A stretch of 64,000 nt of DNA, taken from assembly GCF_042427585.1 (NCBI RefSeq), contig NZ_JBHMFC010000013.1, forward strand, positions 1 to 64,000, written 5' to 3'. The stretch is from Pseudalgibacter ostreae (GTDB taxonomy: Bacteria; Bacteroidota; Bacteroidia; Flavobacteriales; Flavobacteriaceae). The notes below the pieces were generated by a model. It saw only the letters and a list, made by a program, of their open reading frames with translations, searched no databases and had not been told where the DNA came from. Position numbers and translations under genes: made by a program. Position 1 is the stretch's first letter; every line of letters starts with the position of its first letter. Of the stretch, positions 27,569 to 38,300 are shown in pieces.

Positions 27569-28312
27569 ATGAATTTAACACTTAAAATTTGGAGACAAAA
27601 AGACTCAAATACAAAGGGTCAAATGGTCGATTACAAAGTAACTGATATTTCAGAACATATGTCTTTTCTTGAAATGATGGATGTTTTGAACGAACAATTA
27701 GTTAATAGCGACCAAGAACCTATTGCTTTTGATCATGATTGTCGTGAAGGTATTTGTGGCATGTGCTCGCTTCATATTAATGGAGAAGCTCATGGTCCCG
27801 ACAGGGGCATTACCACTTGCCAGTTGCACATGCGTTCGTTTAAGGATGGCGATACTATTACTATTGAGCCATGGAGAGCAGCCGCGTTCCCTGTTATTAA
27901 AGATTTAATAGTAGACCGCATGGCTTTTGAACGTATACAGCAAGCAGGCGGGTACATTTCTGTAAACACCTCTGGAAATACACAAGACGCTAACGCAATT
28001 CCCATTTCAAAACACAACGCAGACGAAGCGATGGATGCTGCGGCCTGTATAGGATGTGGCGCCTGTGTAGCAAGTTGTAAAAACTCCTCTGCTATGTTGT
28101 TTGTTAGTGCTAAAGTTTCGCAATTTGCATTATTACCACAAGGACAAATTGAAGCCGCAGATCGTGTAAAAAATATGGTCGCACAAATGGATTTAGAAGG
28201 CTTTGGTAATTGCACCAATACCGGAGCTTGTGAAGTAGAATGTCCTAAAGGCATTTCTTTAGATAACATTGCAAGAATGAACCGAGAATTAATGAAAGCT
28301 AGTTTATCGTAA
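27569..28312 (+). CDS. sdhB: succinate dehydrogenase iron-sulfur subunit
   Basis: The 247-residue electron-transfer subunit has three cluster sites: [2Fe-2S] in CREGICGMCSLHING plus a downstream Cys in TTCQLHM, [4Fe-4S] in CIGCGACVASCKN, and the [3Fe-4S]/[4Fe-4S] ligands in CTNTGACEVECPKGI. It relays electrons from SdhA to the hemes of SdhC. Fifteen base pairs separate it from sdhA. Its clusters would be supplied by the Suf system encoded upstream in this window. Confidence 0.97.
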   Translation: MNLTLKIWRQKDSNTKGQMVDYKVTDISEHMSFLEMMDVLNEQLVNSDQEPIAFDHDCREGICGMCSLHINGEAHGPDRGITTCQLHMRSFKDGDTITIEPWRAAAFPVIKDLIVDRMAFERIQQAGGYISVNTSGNTQDANAIPISKHNADEAMDAAACIGCGACVASCKNSSAMLFVSAKVSQFALLPQGQIEAADRVKNMVAQMDLEGFGNCTNTGACEVECPKGISLDNIARMNRELMKASLS

Positions 28313-28338
28313 CGAAACGGCCTTATTTTATAAAGCAT

Positions 28339-28367
28339 AAAAACCTAAGCTCTAGCTTAGGTTTTTT
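28339..28367 (+). terminator. intrinsic terminator of sdhCAB
   Basis: Perfect 12-bp stem: AAAAACCTAAGC (28339-28350), loop TCTA, GCTTAGGTTTTT (28355-28366), then further T. Confidence 0.9.
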
Positions 28368-28395
28368 GTTTTAATTTAGCAATCAAATTTTCGAA

Positions 28396-29319
28396 ATGAA
28401 CACATGTTATAGCTACATACTCTTGTTAGTATGTCTTTCTTTAAATATAAATAAAGCTAGTGCACAAAACCCTGTTATTGGCGATAGCCTATTTAGTGCT
28501 ACCAATTTATTAAAACATATTGAGCTATTATCATCCGATCAGTTTGAAGGCAGGCGCACCGGCTCTAACGGAGGGATTAAGGCTCAAAAACACATCATCG
28601 ACCAATTTATTGACTTACAAGTACTCCCATTAGGAAAAAGCTACGAGCAACCCTTTAAGTTCGTTGACAAAAGAAAAACCTACCACGCTACCAATATTCT
28701 TGGATATATTAAAGGCACAACCCTACCCGAAAAATATATTGTTATTAGTGCTCATTTTGACCATGAAGGGATAAAAAATGGACACATATATAATGGAGCA
28801 GACGACAATGCTTCGGGAGTAAGCGCCCTGTTCAGTTTTGCTGAATATTTTAAGAGCCATCCCCCAAAACACTCCGTAATTCTAGCCGCTTTTGATGGTG
28901 AGGAATTGGACTTACAAGGTTCTAAATTTTTTATAAAAAATCCTATAGTGCCTTTAAAAAACTTGATAGTTAACCTGAATATGGATATGATTAGTCGAAG
29001 CGACAACCATATTTTATTTGCCGTAGGAACACATTATAATACGTTACTAAAAGAAATCGTTAAAAACACACAAACACCAGAAAACATCATACTGGCTACG
29101 GGCCATGATGGGGCAGATGTCCAAGAAAATTGGACACATGCCTCAGACCATAGTTCTTTTCATAAAAAAAACATTCCTTTTTTATATTTTGGGGTAGAAG
29201 ACCATAAAGATTACCATAAACCAACGGATGATTACGAAAACATCCAGCCCGATTTTTATATTAATGCGGTAAAAACTATTATTGAAGTCTTTAAAAATAT
29301 AGATAATTCCACGCTATAA
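28396..29319 (+). CDS. secreted M28-family zinc aminopeptidase
   Basis: The 307-residue protein has a signal peptide (about 1-23, ending KASAQ) and a single M28 peptidase domain. Zinc and catalytic residues are visible in order: AHFDHEG (His120), YNGADDNASGVS (bridging Asp), DGEELDLQGS (catalytic Glu plus ligand), NLNMDMISR (Asp) and SDHSSFHKKNIPFLYF (His). These di-zinc exopeptidases trim peptides outside the cytoplasm. The gene starts 29 bp after the sdh terminator and is probably separately transcribed. Confidence 0.92.
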   Translation: MNTCYSYILLLVCLSLNINKASAQNPVIGDSLFSATNLLKHIELLSSDQFEGRRTGSNGGIKAQKHIIDQFIDLQVLPLGKSYEQPFKFVDKRKTYHATNILGYIKGTTLPEKYIVISAHFDHEGIKNGHIYNGADDNASGVSALFSFAEYFKSHPPKHSVILAAFDGEELDLQGSKFFIKNPIVPLKNLIVNLNMDMISRSDNHILFAVGTHYNTLLKEIVKNTQTPENIILATGHDGADVQENWTHASDHSSFHKKNIPFLYFGVEDHKDYHKPTDDYENIQPDFYINAVKTIIEVFKNIDNSTL

Positions 29320-29362
29320 TACAGCATTAAAAAAAAAGGATTTTACATAAAATGTGTTAATA

Positions 29363-30508
29363 TTAGTGGCCATGCCCTCCTTCACTATCATTTAATAACA
29401 TACTAGTACCTCTTATTAATATTTGGTGTTCCTTTAATGCTTCTGCATTTAAAACTTCTACAAAATTTTCATTCTCTCTTCCTGTTTCAACCTTAATTTT
29501 TCTAAAATGAAATCCTGAAGCATCTGCTTCCTCTTGAACTATAACGAAAAAATCATCCTCTAGCGCTATAACAGCTTCTTTTGGAAGGCCTAAAACTTTA
29601 GCACTATCTATTATAATGTCTGCCTCTACAAACATACCCAATATAAAATGAGCCTCATTAGTGTCTACATGACCGTGTATTTTCACCCTTCTACTCTGTT
29701 CATCTATAGTCGTTCCTACTAAATGCACTTCGGCATTATAAGTTTCCTTAGAAGATTCTGGAATCTTAAACTGAATCTTTTGACCTTTTTTAATTTTTAA
29801 AATATCTTTTTCAAAAACAGACAATTCTAAATGGATATGAGCCGTATCCACCAGCTCTAAAATCACATCACTTGGCGACACATAACTGCCATTACTTACA
29901 TTCATTTTGGTTACAAAACCATCGATAGCCGCATAAATATTAATAGTTGAAGAGATGTTTCCCTGTTCAACATTTATGGGATCAAGATGCATCATCTGCA
30001 ACTTTTTACGTAAGCCATTATAATGTGCCAAGTTGCTTTTATAAACACTTTCTGCTTTTAAATAACTTTTCTCTGAAGTGATTTTTTCCTCAAACAAGGT
30101 TTTCTGTCGCTCAAATTCAGACTTCAAATAATGCAACTGCTCTGCTACTTCTAAATAATTTTGTTGAATTTCTATATATTCAATGTTTTTAAGCGTCACT
30201 AAAAGCTGTCCTTTTTTTACTCTATCACCAATTAACAAAGGTGTTTTAGAAATATACCCGCCAACCATGGTCGCAATACTAGATTTGCTATGTGGCGGCA
30301 CATCAATCATGCCGCTAGCTTTTATAATGGTGTTGAAATCGAATGCTGTTAAACTGCCAAGAGCCATCTGCTCCCCTTCAAATTGTGCTTGACTTATAAC
30401 TATTTTATCGGTATGAGTATCGGTTTCGATAACACTCTCCTCTGTTTTTTCTGAATTTCCACAGGCTATTAAAACCATTGAAAATAATAACATATATATC
30501 TTTTTCAT
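29363..30508 (-). CDS. RND efflux periplasmic adaptor lipoprotein (CusB/CzcB-like)
   Basis: The 381-residue membrane-fusion protein has a lipobox VLIACGN with Cys16. A barrel-sandwich lipoyl part follows (ATMVGGYISKTPLLIGDRVKKG). Next is a helical hairpin at about 115-180, then the second half of the lipoyl domain (IYAAIDGFVTKMNVSNGSYV) and a beta-barrel. It links the inner-membrane pump to the outer-membrane channel. It starts 2 bp after the pump gene ends, so the two are translationally coupled. The C-terminus ends in a short His/Gly motif (GGHGH), which might bind metal. Confidence 0.93.
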   Translation of the reverse strand: MKKIYMLLFSMVLIACGNSEKTEESVIETDTHTDKIVISQAQFEGEQMALGSLTAFDFNTIIKASGMIDVPPHSKSSIATMVGGYISKTPLLIGDRVKKGQLLVTLKNIEYIEIQQNYLEVAEQLHYLKSEFERQKTLFEEKITSEKSYLKAESVYKSNLAHYNGLRKKLQMMHLDPINVEQGNISSTINIYAAIDGFVTKMNVSNGSYVSPSDVILELVDTAHIHLELSVFEKDILKIKKGQKIQFKIPESSKETYNAEVHLVGTTIDEQSRRVKIHGHVDTNEAHFILGMFVEADIIIDSAKVLGLPKEAVIALEDDFFVIVQEEADASGFHFRKIKVETGRENENFVEVLNAEALKEHQILIRGTSMLLNDSEGGHGH

Positions 30509-30510
30509 TT

Positions 30511-33500
30511 TTATAAAATTAAATAGTTGATGCGGATTACCGTTTGGTTGTACTGGTTGAGTTGGTCTAAATAACTAAGCTGAATCTCTTTAGCTGTTTC
30601 AATGCTTTGAATGTATTGAAAGAAGTCAATTTCTCCGGATTTAAAACTACGTTCTGCCGTTTTTATAATTTCTTCTGAAAGATTTCTGCCTTGAGCCTCA
30701 TAATAGTTGATCGCTTCATCGTATTGCTGAAGTTTTGCTAATAGCGCCTGATGCTCGGCATGTAGTTTTATTTTATAATCTTGTTGCTGAACCTCTACCA
30801 TATCCTGCGCTATATTTGAGGCCTTTATTTTAGAGGCATGACCACTAAAAAATAAGGGGATTTTTAACCCTAATTGATAGCCGTTTATATGCGCATTTAA
30901 GGTGTTATTTGTTCCCTGAAAGTACTCCAGACTTATGTCGGGCAAGAGACTCTGTTTTTCTTGTTGATGCAGGGCTTTATAGTAGTTTTTTGAGTTTTCA
31001 TAATACTGCATCCCCAAATTGTTTTCTATTGAAATCGTTTTTAGTTCCAATTTTTTTAAAGGCACATCCACAATCGATAAAGCTTCTATTTGTACTAATT
31101 TTTGAAGCACTGTTTCTGCTAAAACAACATCTTGCTGAGATTGTTTGTAAACCGTTTCCAATTGCTTTTGTTTAGATTTAGCACTTATCATTTCCAAATA
31201 ATTGGTTTCGCCCAACTCGAAACGGCGTTCGGCTGCGTTAGAGAAATTGGAATATAAACGATCTAGGGCATAAAGCATCTTCATTTTATTTCTGGCATAA
31301 ACAAGGTTAAAGTATGCAGCATAAACATCACGTTTTAACGTTTGCAACTCCATGTTGTAATTAGATTTTTGAAGATTAAATTTCGTTTTACTCACCTTTT
31401 TATCAGCAAAATAAACCGTGGGAAATCTAAAATCCTGTGAAATCCCAAACACCTGCAATGGTTTTCCGTTTATGGCTAGATTACTTTCGTCATAATTATA
31501 ATAAACCGCAGTTTTATCGAAATTAAAGGCACTGTTTATTAAGGCACTAGCTTCATCCGACTTAAGCCGATTCGCTTTTAAATGGGCATTATTCTCAATA
31601 GCCAAATCTATAGTCTCCTCAACGGTTAAAGGTTTATTTTGCGCATTCATGTTTAATGAAAACAAAATAACAACTAATGAAACGAGTGTTTTTTTATGCA
31701 TTTTAATTTCAGTTTTTTTCTCAAACCAAGCGTATAAAACAGGCAACACCACCAGTGTTAAGACCGTTGCTGTTACCAAGCCCCCAATAACCACTGTTGC
31801 TAGGGGACGTTGTACCTCGGCGCCTGCATTTGTAGAAATGGCCATGGGCAAGAAACCTAGAGCCGCAGCAGAAGCCGTTAATAAAACGGGCCTCAACCGT
31901 TCTGTTGCCCCTCTTTTTACGCGTTCATTTATATTTAATACACCTTCCCTTTTAAGTTCTTTAAAGTGTTCAATTAACACAATGCCATTAAGAACGGCGA
32001 TACCAAAAAGGGCGATAAACCCAACACCAGCAGAAATACTAAACGGCATGTCACGAAACCACAATAGAAACACACCCCCTACTGCGGCAAGCGGAATAGC
32101 AGAATACACCATAAGCGCCTCTTTAACAGAGCCCAAGGCAAAATGGAGCAGGATGAAGATAAGGACAAGTGCCACAGGCACTGCGACCAACAAACGGTCT
32201 TTGGCGCTTTGAAGATTTTCAAATTGGCCACCATACGTAATACTGTAGCCCGAAGGTAATATTAGGTTGTTTTTAATAATATCTTGCACCTCATCAACTA
32301 CAGATTGTAAGTCTCGATTTCTAACATTTACCCCCACTACAATTCTTCGTTTCGTATCGTCCCTTGATATTTGCGCCGGTCCTGTAGTATATTTTATTTC
32401 GGCCAATTCACTTAAAGGAATCTTTGCGCCGTTTGGGATATCTACATATAAGTTCTGGAGGTTTTCTATATTAGAACGATGTGCTTTGTCCAATCTCAGC
32501 ACCATATCAAAACGCTTTTCTCCTTCAAAAACAGTCCCTACCGCGGCTCCCGCAAACCCCATAGAAATCAATTGGTTTACATCTGAAATATTAAGCCCAT
32601 AACGGGCTATTTTATTTCTATTGAAGGTAACGCTCATTTGTGGCAAACCCTCTATTTTCTCTACAATAATATCTGAAGCTCCTTCTACATCTTGGATGAG
32701 CAGTTTTATCTCATTCGCTTTATGGGCTAAAACCGACAAATCTTCCCCAAATATCTTGATAGCTACATCGGCTCTTACCCCAGTTATCAACTCATTAAAA
32801 CGCATCTCTATGGGTTGGGTAAATTCCACTTCCATTCCTGGAATAACGGCCAATGCTTCTTTAAACTTATCTGCCAATTCATTTTTACTATCTGCAGATA
32901 CCCATTCTTTTTTAGGTCTTAATTTAATAATCACATCACTTTCTTCCATAGACATGGGGTCCGTTGGCACTTCAGCAGCCCCAATTCTACTCACCACTTG
33001 CTCTACCTCTGGAAAGTTATCTAAAAGTATTTTTTCTATTTTCGTCGTAATTTCTATAGTTTTCCCTAAGGACGTCCCTGTTTTCAAAACCGGTTGGATC
33101 ACAAAATCGCCTTCATCTAAGGTCGGCACAAACTCTCCCCCCATTACACTAAATACCCAAACGCTTAAAGCCAGTAAAAAACCTGAAAATGCAACTACTA
33201 TTTTTTTACGTTCTAAAGCCCAGTCAATAATAGGATTATAAAGTTTGGTAAAAAAGCGCATTATCCTAACCGAGATGTTTTTATCGCTCTGCTTATTAGG
33301 CTTTAAAAACATCGATGAAACTACTGGCACATAGGTTAAGCAAAAAATCATAGCCCCAACCAAGGCAAAACTAAAGGTTAATGCCATGGGTCTAAACATT
33401 TTTCCTTCCACACCGCTTAATGAGAGAATAGGAATAAAAACGATAAGAATTATAAGTTGTCCAAATATGGCAGAATTCATCATTTTAGATGAACTTTTTA

Positions 33501-34824
33501 ATGTAATCGTATCAATTTGAGACTGCTGCTCCCCTTTAGAAGATGCTTTAATTTTTAAACTTTGCGCAGTGATTTGAAACGCTATATACTCCACTATAAT
33601 AACAGCACCATCAATGATAATACCAAAATCGATAGCACCTAAGCTCATTAAATTGGCATCAATACCAAAAATATTCATGGCAGAAATGGCAAACAACAAG
33701 CTTAAAGGAATTACCGAAGCCACCACAAGTCCTGATCTTAAATTACCTAAAAGCAGCACCACTACAAATATAACGATGAGGGATCCCAATATTAAATTTT
33801 CTGCAATTGTAAATGTTGTTTTCTCTATAAGCTCACTGCGTTCTAGAAAACCATTGATATAAACGCCTTCTGGCAAAGTGTTTTGAATGGATGCGATGCG
33901 TTCTTTAACCGCATCGATAACTTTTTTTGAGTCTCCATCTTTTAACATCATAATCTGGCCGAGCACTTTTTCGCCCTCACCATTTCCTGTTATGGCACCA
34001 AAGCGTGTTGCACTACCAAAATCTACAGTTGCTATATCCTTTATAAAAATCGGCACACCGTCGTGCTTAACCACAATGTTCTCTATATCTTTTAAAGAGT
34101 TTACCAAACCTTCACCACGGATAAAAAAAGCCTGATTGCCTTTTTCAATATAACCACCGCCTGCAATACTATTGTTTTTTTCTAAAGCATTAAGAATATC
34201 GGCATAAGCTATATTCATGGCGTTTAGTTTTTGTGGGTTTAGGGCAATCTCATACTGTTTTAGATAACCGCCCCAAGTGTTTATTTCCACAACTCCAGGA
34301 ATTCCAGAAAGTTGGCGTTTAATAATCCAATCTTGAATGGTTCGAAGCTCGGCTACCGAATAGCGGGTTTCAAATTCTGGTTTTACATCTAAAATATATT
34401 GGTAAATTTCACCAAGACCTGTAGTAATAGGCCCCATTTCTGGCACCCCAAAACCTTCTGGAATTTTTTCGGTAGCCGATTTTATTTTTTCAGCAATTAG
34501 CTGTCGGGGCAAATATGTTCCAAAATCATCTTCAAAAACAATGGTCACTACAGATAAGCCAAATTTTGACACCGAACGGATTTCTTCTACACCCGGAAGG
34601 TTCGCCATTTCAAGCTCAATCGGATAGGTAATGAACTGCTCCACATCTTGCGTAGACAGATTTTTAGATGTGGTAATCACTTGTACTTGATTGTTGGTGA
34701 TATCTGGAACAGCACCAATAGGAATACGGGTTAAAGACACTATTCCGAATCCAATTACAAATGCAATAAACAAAAGCACAATAGCTTTATTCTTTAAGCT
34801 GAATTTTATTATGTTTTCTAGCAT
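30511..34824 (-). CDS. CzcA/CusA-family heavy-metal RND pump fused to a TolC-type outer-membrane channel
   Basis: The 1437-residue polypeptide has residues 1 to about 1040 as an HME-type RND pump and 1042-1437 as a TolC/OMF domain. In the pump, transmembrane helix 4 has DFGIIIDGAVIIVEY with Asp399, Asp405 and Glu412. That is the DFGx3DGAx3VE pattern of divalent-cation (Zn, Co, Cd, Ni) exporters, not the Cu/Ag pattern. The junction is MHKKTLVSLVVILFSLNMNA: Met1042 begins what looks like a normal signal peptide, followed by OMF repeats with FGISQDFRFP and long helical stretches. An internal start at 31701 could yield the channel separately. Such fusions occur in Bacteroidota. It is the second gene of the operon. 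Confidence 0.95.
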   Translation of the reverse strand: MLENIIKFSLKNKAIVLLFIAFVIGFGIVSLTRIPIGAVPDITNNQVQVITTSKNLSTQDVEQFITYPIELEMANLPGVEEIRSVSKFGLSVVTIVFEDDFGTYLPRQLIAEKIKSATEKIPEGFGVPEMGPITTGLGEIYQYILDVKPEFETRYSVAELRTIQDWIIKRQLSGIPGVVEINTWGGYLKQYEIALNPQKLNAMNIAYADILNALEKNNSIAGGGYIEKGNQAFFIRGEGLVNSLKDIENIVVKHDGVPIFIKDIATVDFGSATRFGAITGNGEGEKVLGQIMMLKDGDSKKVIDAVKERIASIQNTLPEGVYINGFLERSELIEKTTFTIAENLILGSLIVIFVVVLLLGNLRSGLVVASVIPLSLLFAISAMNIFGIDANLMSLGAIDFGIIIDGAVIIVEYIAFQITAQSLKIKASSKGEQQSQIDTITLKSSSKMMNSAIFGQLIILIVFIPILSLSGVEGKMFRPMALTFSFALVGAMIFCLTYVPVVSSMFLKPNKQSDKNISVRIMRFFTKLYNPIIDWALERKKIVVAFSGFLLALSVWVFSVMGGEFVPTLDEGDFVIQPVLKTGTSLGKTIEITTKIEKILLDNFPEVEQVVSRIGAAEVPTDPMSMEESDVIIKLRPKKEWVSADSKNELADKFKEALAVIPGMEVEFTQPIEMRFNELITGVRADVAIKIFGEDLSVLAHKANEIKLLIQDVEGASDIIVEKIEGLPQMSVTFNRNKIARYGLNISDVNQLISMGFAGAAVGTVFEGEKRFDMVLRLDKAHRSNIENLQNLYVDIPNGAKIPLSELAEIKYTTGPAQISRDDTKRRIVVGVNVRNRDLQSVVDEVQDIIKNNLILPSGYSITYGGQFENLQSAKDRLLVAVPVALVLIFILLHFALGSVKEALMVYSAIPLAAVGGVFLLWFRDMPFSISAGVGFIALFGIAVLNGIVLIEHFKELKREGVLNINERVKRGATERLRPVLLTASAAALGFLPMAISTNAGAEVQRPLATVVIGGLVTATVLTLVVLPVLYAWFEKKTEIKMHKKTLVSLVVILFSLNMNAQNKPLTVEETIDLAIENNAHLKANRLKSDEASALINSAFNFDKTAVYYNYDESNLAINGKPLQVFGISQDFRFPTVYFADKKVSKTKFNLQKSNYNMELQTLKRDVYAAYFNLVYARNKMKMLYALDRLYSNFSNAAERRFELGETNYLEMISAKSKQKQLETVYKQSQQDVVLAETVLQKLVQIEALSIVDVPLKKLELKTISIENNLGMQYYENSKNYYKALHQQEKQSLLPDISLEYFQGTNNTLNAHINGYQLGLKIPLFFSGHASKIKASNIAQDMVEVQQQDYKIKLHAEHQALLAKLQQYDEAINYYEAQGRNLSEEIIKTAERSFKSGEIDFFQYIQSIETAKEIQLSYLDQLNQYNQTVIRINYLIL

Positions 34825-34901
34825 AATTTATTTTAATAACAGATTACTTAATCCCATTCAAAAACACCTGTTCTGAATAGTTTAATAAAAAATCGAAAAA
34901 A

Positions 34902-35294
34902 TTATGCGAATTGGGGAGGTTGAAAAACAGAAGGTTTTTCAAATAAAGATATGGACTCTTTGTAAAAAAAGTTAAGTGGAATTTCTGTTAAAACTTGAGC
35001 ATGCACCGTAAAAGCAATCGTAGAAAACAACGTAAACACCGTGTTTATATGGGTAAATACATGATGTTCATCTTTAAAAGGTAAACCCTCGTGTTCTTCA
35101 TGTTTGCTCTCGTGAGAAACCATTTGTGCTCCGTAATGTTCTGATATAAATTCGAAAATATTATCGCCATACATGTCTTGATGATAGTGGGCATGCTCCA
35201 ATAAGGCATTGAACTTTGAAAAATCTTCAAGGTTAATATTGAAACTTTGAACAAGAATCAAAAAAGAATAAAATATGACAATCAACTTACTCAT
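34902..35294 (-). CDS. histidine-rich small membrane protein heading the metal-efflux operon
   Basis: The 130-residue protein has an N-terminal hydrophobic segment (signal peptide or anchor), then a His/Glu-rich exported-looking stretch with about ten histidines (EHAHYHQD, SHESKHEEHEG, DEHHVFTH), and a second hydrophobic stretch near residues 82-95. The pattern suggests metal binding at the periplasmic face. It is 77 bp upstream of the RND pump gene on the same strand, so it is probably the first gene of the operon. I recognise no family; the role as metal buffer or sensor is inference. Confidence 0.75.
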   Translation of the reverse strand: MSKLIVIFYSFLILVQSFNINLEDFSKFNALLEHAHYHQDMYGDNIFEFISEHYGAQMVSHESKHEEHEGLPFKDEHHVFTHINTVFTLFSTIAFTVHAQVLTEIPLNFFYKESISLFEKPSVFQPPQFA

Positions 35295-35344
35295 ATGAGT
35301 AACAAAATTACAAAAACAAAGCCAAAGACATGGCTACTAATTTG

Positions 35345-38300
35345 TTAAAAATAAGCTTTTAACTGTACCGTTCCCGTGTGGATGGTTCGGCTCGTTTCTG
35401 TTTTTCTACCAAAATAACTCATGTTTAAATCTAAAAACGTAGTAAGTTTTTTTTGGGCTAAAAGGCTCCATGTGAAATTTTTACCCGGCTGCAACCCTTC
35501 TAGCATTTGGTAGCCCACTGGTGTATTAGAGTTCCCATGGAATGTATTGGAAAAAAAGTTTACTTCTCCAGTTATAGCACTGTTTTGGGTGTTCGCTAAA
35601 GAAAAAGATGCCCCATATTTTTGTTGCCTCAACTTTTCCAAACTCCCTATAGTATTGTCTTTTGTTGTGTATTGATAAAAAACGTCAAAGCGCGTGTTAT
35701 CATTTAAGAGATAAGACAGCTTTGGGTGGAACCGGGTTTCATCAAAATTGTAATTTTTACTACTAAAATTTTCACTAATGCTTTCATTTGAATTTAAAGC
35801 AGATTCTAAAGTAACCAACCAACTTTCTTCAAATTTATGATTAAAATTTAGCTGATGGCTTTTTAAATTATTTTCGATAAAGCCAATGCTTAAAATATGT
35901 CGAGTCCTATTGGTCAACGTCGTATAAGAAGCTGTATAATGCTGCCGCCCTCTATTAAAAAATAACACATTTTTAAAACTCAACTGTAAGCCCAATTGGT
36001 TTTGGATATCATTTTCAAAAGGATTGATGTTAAAAGCACTGCCTTCACGCTTCGTTTTTCTATCTACCAAATAACTGGTTTGATTGTAAAAATGTGACCA
36101 CAACTTTTCTGCTTGGTTTTCTGAAACCGACCATTGTGCGGGGTTAATCGTTAAAGTTTGACTTAATCTATTCTGATGTGTTTTTATAAAAACCCGATTG
36201 GGCAACAAAACCCGAATATATTTCCCTTGGTCTTGAAATAGCGCAATCTCGAACTCTTCAAGTTCTTGTATGGTGTTATTATTATAGTCAATCCAAGTAT
36301 AATTTCCTTGGCCCGGCTCCACTTCTACATAAGTAAAATCTTGTTGTGGCAAAGTGCCAGAATTGGTTTCAAAAACAGTGTTCCATTGGATCATTTGTTT
36401 TAAAAATTTTTGTCGGAATTGCAGTCTGGAATTTATAGAGTGCTCCTTTTCAACATCGGTATCTGTACTTTTTAATGTTCTATAATTTACATAAAAAGAC
36501 AAATTAGTGTGGTTATTTTGAATAATTCGGGAATCTAAGTAAAACGTATTCGAGCTGTTTACTCTTTGCAATCGGTTATCACGAATACTATCATTAACCC
36601 TGTGTTTAAATCCAAGCTCTGCAAAAACACGGGTACTATCTCCAATCCCCGTGAACACTTCGTAAGATTTGTATTTCTGACTTAAGGGGGTTAACATTTG
36701 AGTGTCCGCGTTTTTCTGTTCATTATCTTCCATAGCAAATTTCGCCCCCACCCAACTCTTTTTCATATTGTAGATAACGTTATTATAGGACCTTAGAAAT
36801 CTGGATGTATTTACCCGAGATGTTGCACTTAAGAAACTTGAATGTGAAAGGATATTGAATTTATCCAACAACAGGTTAATACTGCTTACATGCCTCTTTC
36901 CAGTAAAACTTTTAGAGTAATCCAAATACTCCAATTGATAGGTAGCCGATCCCTTTTTATGATGGTATAAGCGCACGCCTGTTTGCGCCAAAAGCTGATT
37001 CCCTAAATTAGCATTTTGATCTTCTACAGATTGTTCCAGGTTCCAATCCCGAGAAAATTCCGCACGATACAAACGCTCTATGGTTTTAAAGTTGTTTTGA
37101 ATAAAGTCGCCATCTACAAAGGCATCTAAATTCCAAAGACTATCATTCTTAATCCATGTTTGCTCTATTTTCAGCTTGGTTGCGAATCCATCATTATCCT
37201 CTTGATCCTTATTTGAAAACAAGTTTAAATCATTTTTACTTCCTGCAATTTCAAAATCGATATGTGTTTTTTCAGTAGGCCTATAGCTTCCATTCAACAC
37301 CGCTATCTGAAGTTTTGTGGGGGCGACCAATTGGGTTATAGGCAAATAACGCCCTAAACCTACCCCTGCATATTCATAAATATTATTAATGGCATTAACG
37401 CTGCTTAAGTTATAATCGCCCTCATTAAGTCCTACTTGTGTAAAGCTTACGCGATACAATTCGTCTTCTGGATTATTGGAAAACACAAAAACTTCCCCAC
37501 CTCCAATAATCTCCTTTTTATAGAGGATCCTGTTTTCGCTATACGAATCTTGAACAGCAGAGGGGGCCATCATTAGGGCTTTATCATCGCCTGCATTTGC
37601 TAATATTTGTACTTGCTCCTCAGAGAGATTTTGCTGTAAAGGTTGATTTTTAGAATCGTTTTCAGAATAAACCGAAATCCCCATATTAAATTTTTCACTT
37701 TCAAATTGGCCGCCCCCAAAAGCGACAAGTCGAGAATAATTACGTTCACTAAATTGATAATCGACCGTTATACGCATTTCAGAAGTAATAGGATACGTGG
37801 GATTAAAAATAAGCTCTCCCGCATTATAATCGATACTATAATCCTTATCCTCCCCACGTTGAACCGCCACACCATTAACATATACTGTTTCGCTGCCCGA
37901 AACAATAAGCACAAAAAGCTCCCCATTAGGGCCTTGTAATTTATAAGGGCCTTGATTGCCTTCTTGAGCGGTAAATTGACTGGTAGTGAATTGTCCACGT
38001 ACTAAAGCACCAGCTGCAAATAAATTAGTTTGAGCATCTTCAGCTCCAAACTGAGTGTTTATAGATAACCCTTGAACACGTTTTGAAAAACCAGCAAAGT
38101 AAGAGGCTTTGTTTTCCAAATCGATATCCCCGGCACGAACACTCCACTTATCACTAAATAGTTCAATAAAAACCTGGTCGAACTCATCTAAACGTTGGCT
38201 ATAACCACTTTCTTGCAAAGGAATGTTCGCGTCTTGTATAGACGCTCTTAACGATACCCTATCATTTAATTTCCCTGTAATCTGTAAATCCAACTCACTG

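Noticed and set aside
27790..28338. 182-codon minus-strand open frame
   Set aside because: Antisense to sdhB, including its cluster-binding cysteines; an artefact of codon use.
31649..32212. 187-codon plus-strand open frame
   Set aside because: Lies wholly antisense to the RND pump gene; its sequence is a low-complexity shadow rich in Thr and Arg, with no family motif.
32621..33241. 206-codon plus-strand open frame
   Set aside because: Antisense to the same pump gene, whose motifs on the minus strand are unmistakable.
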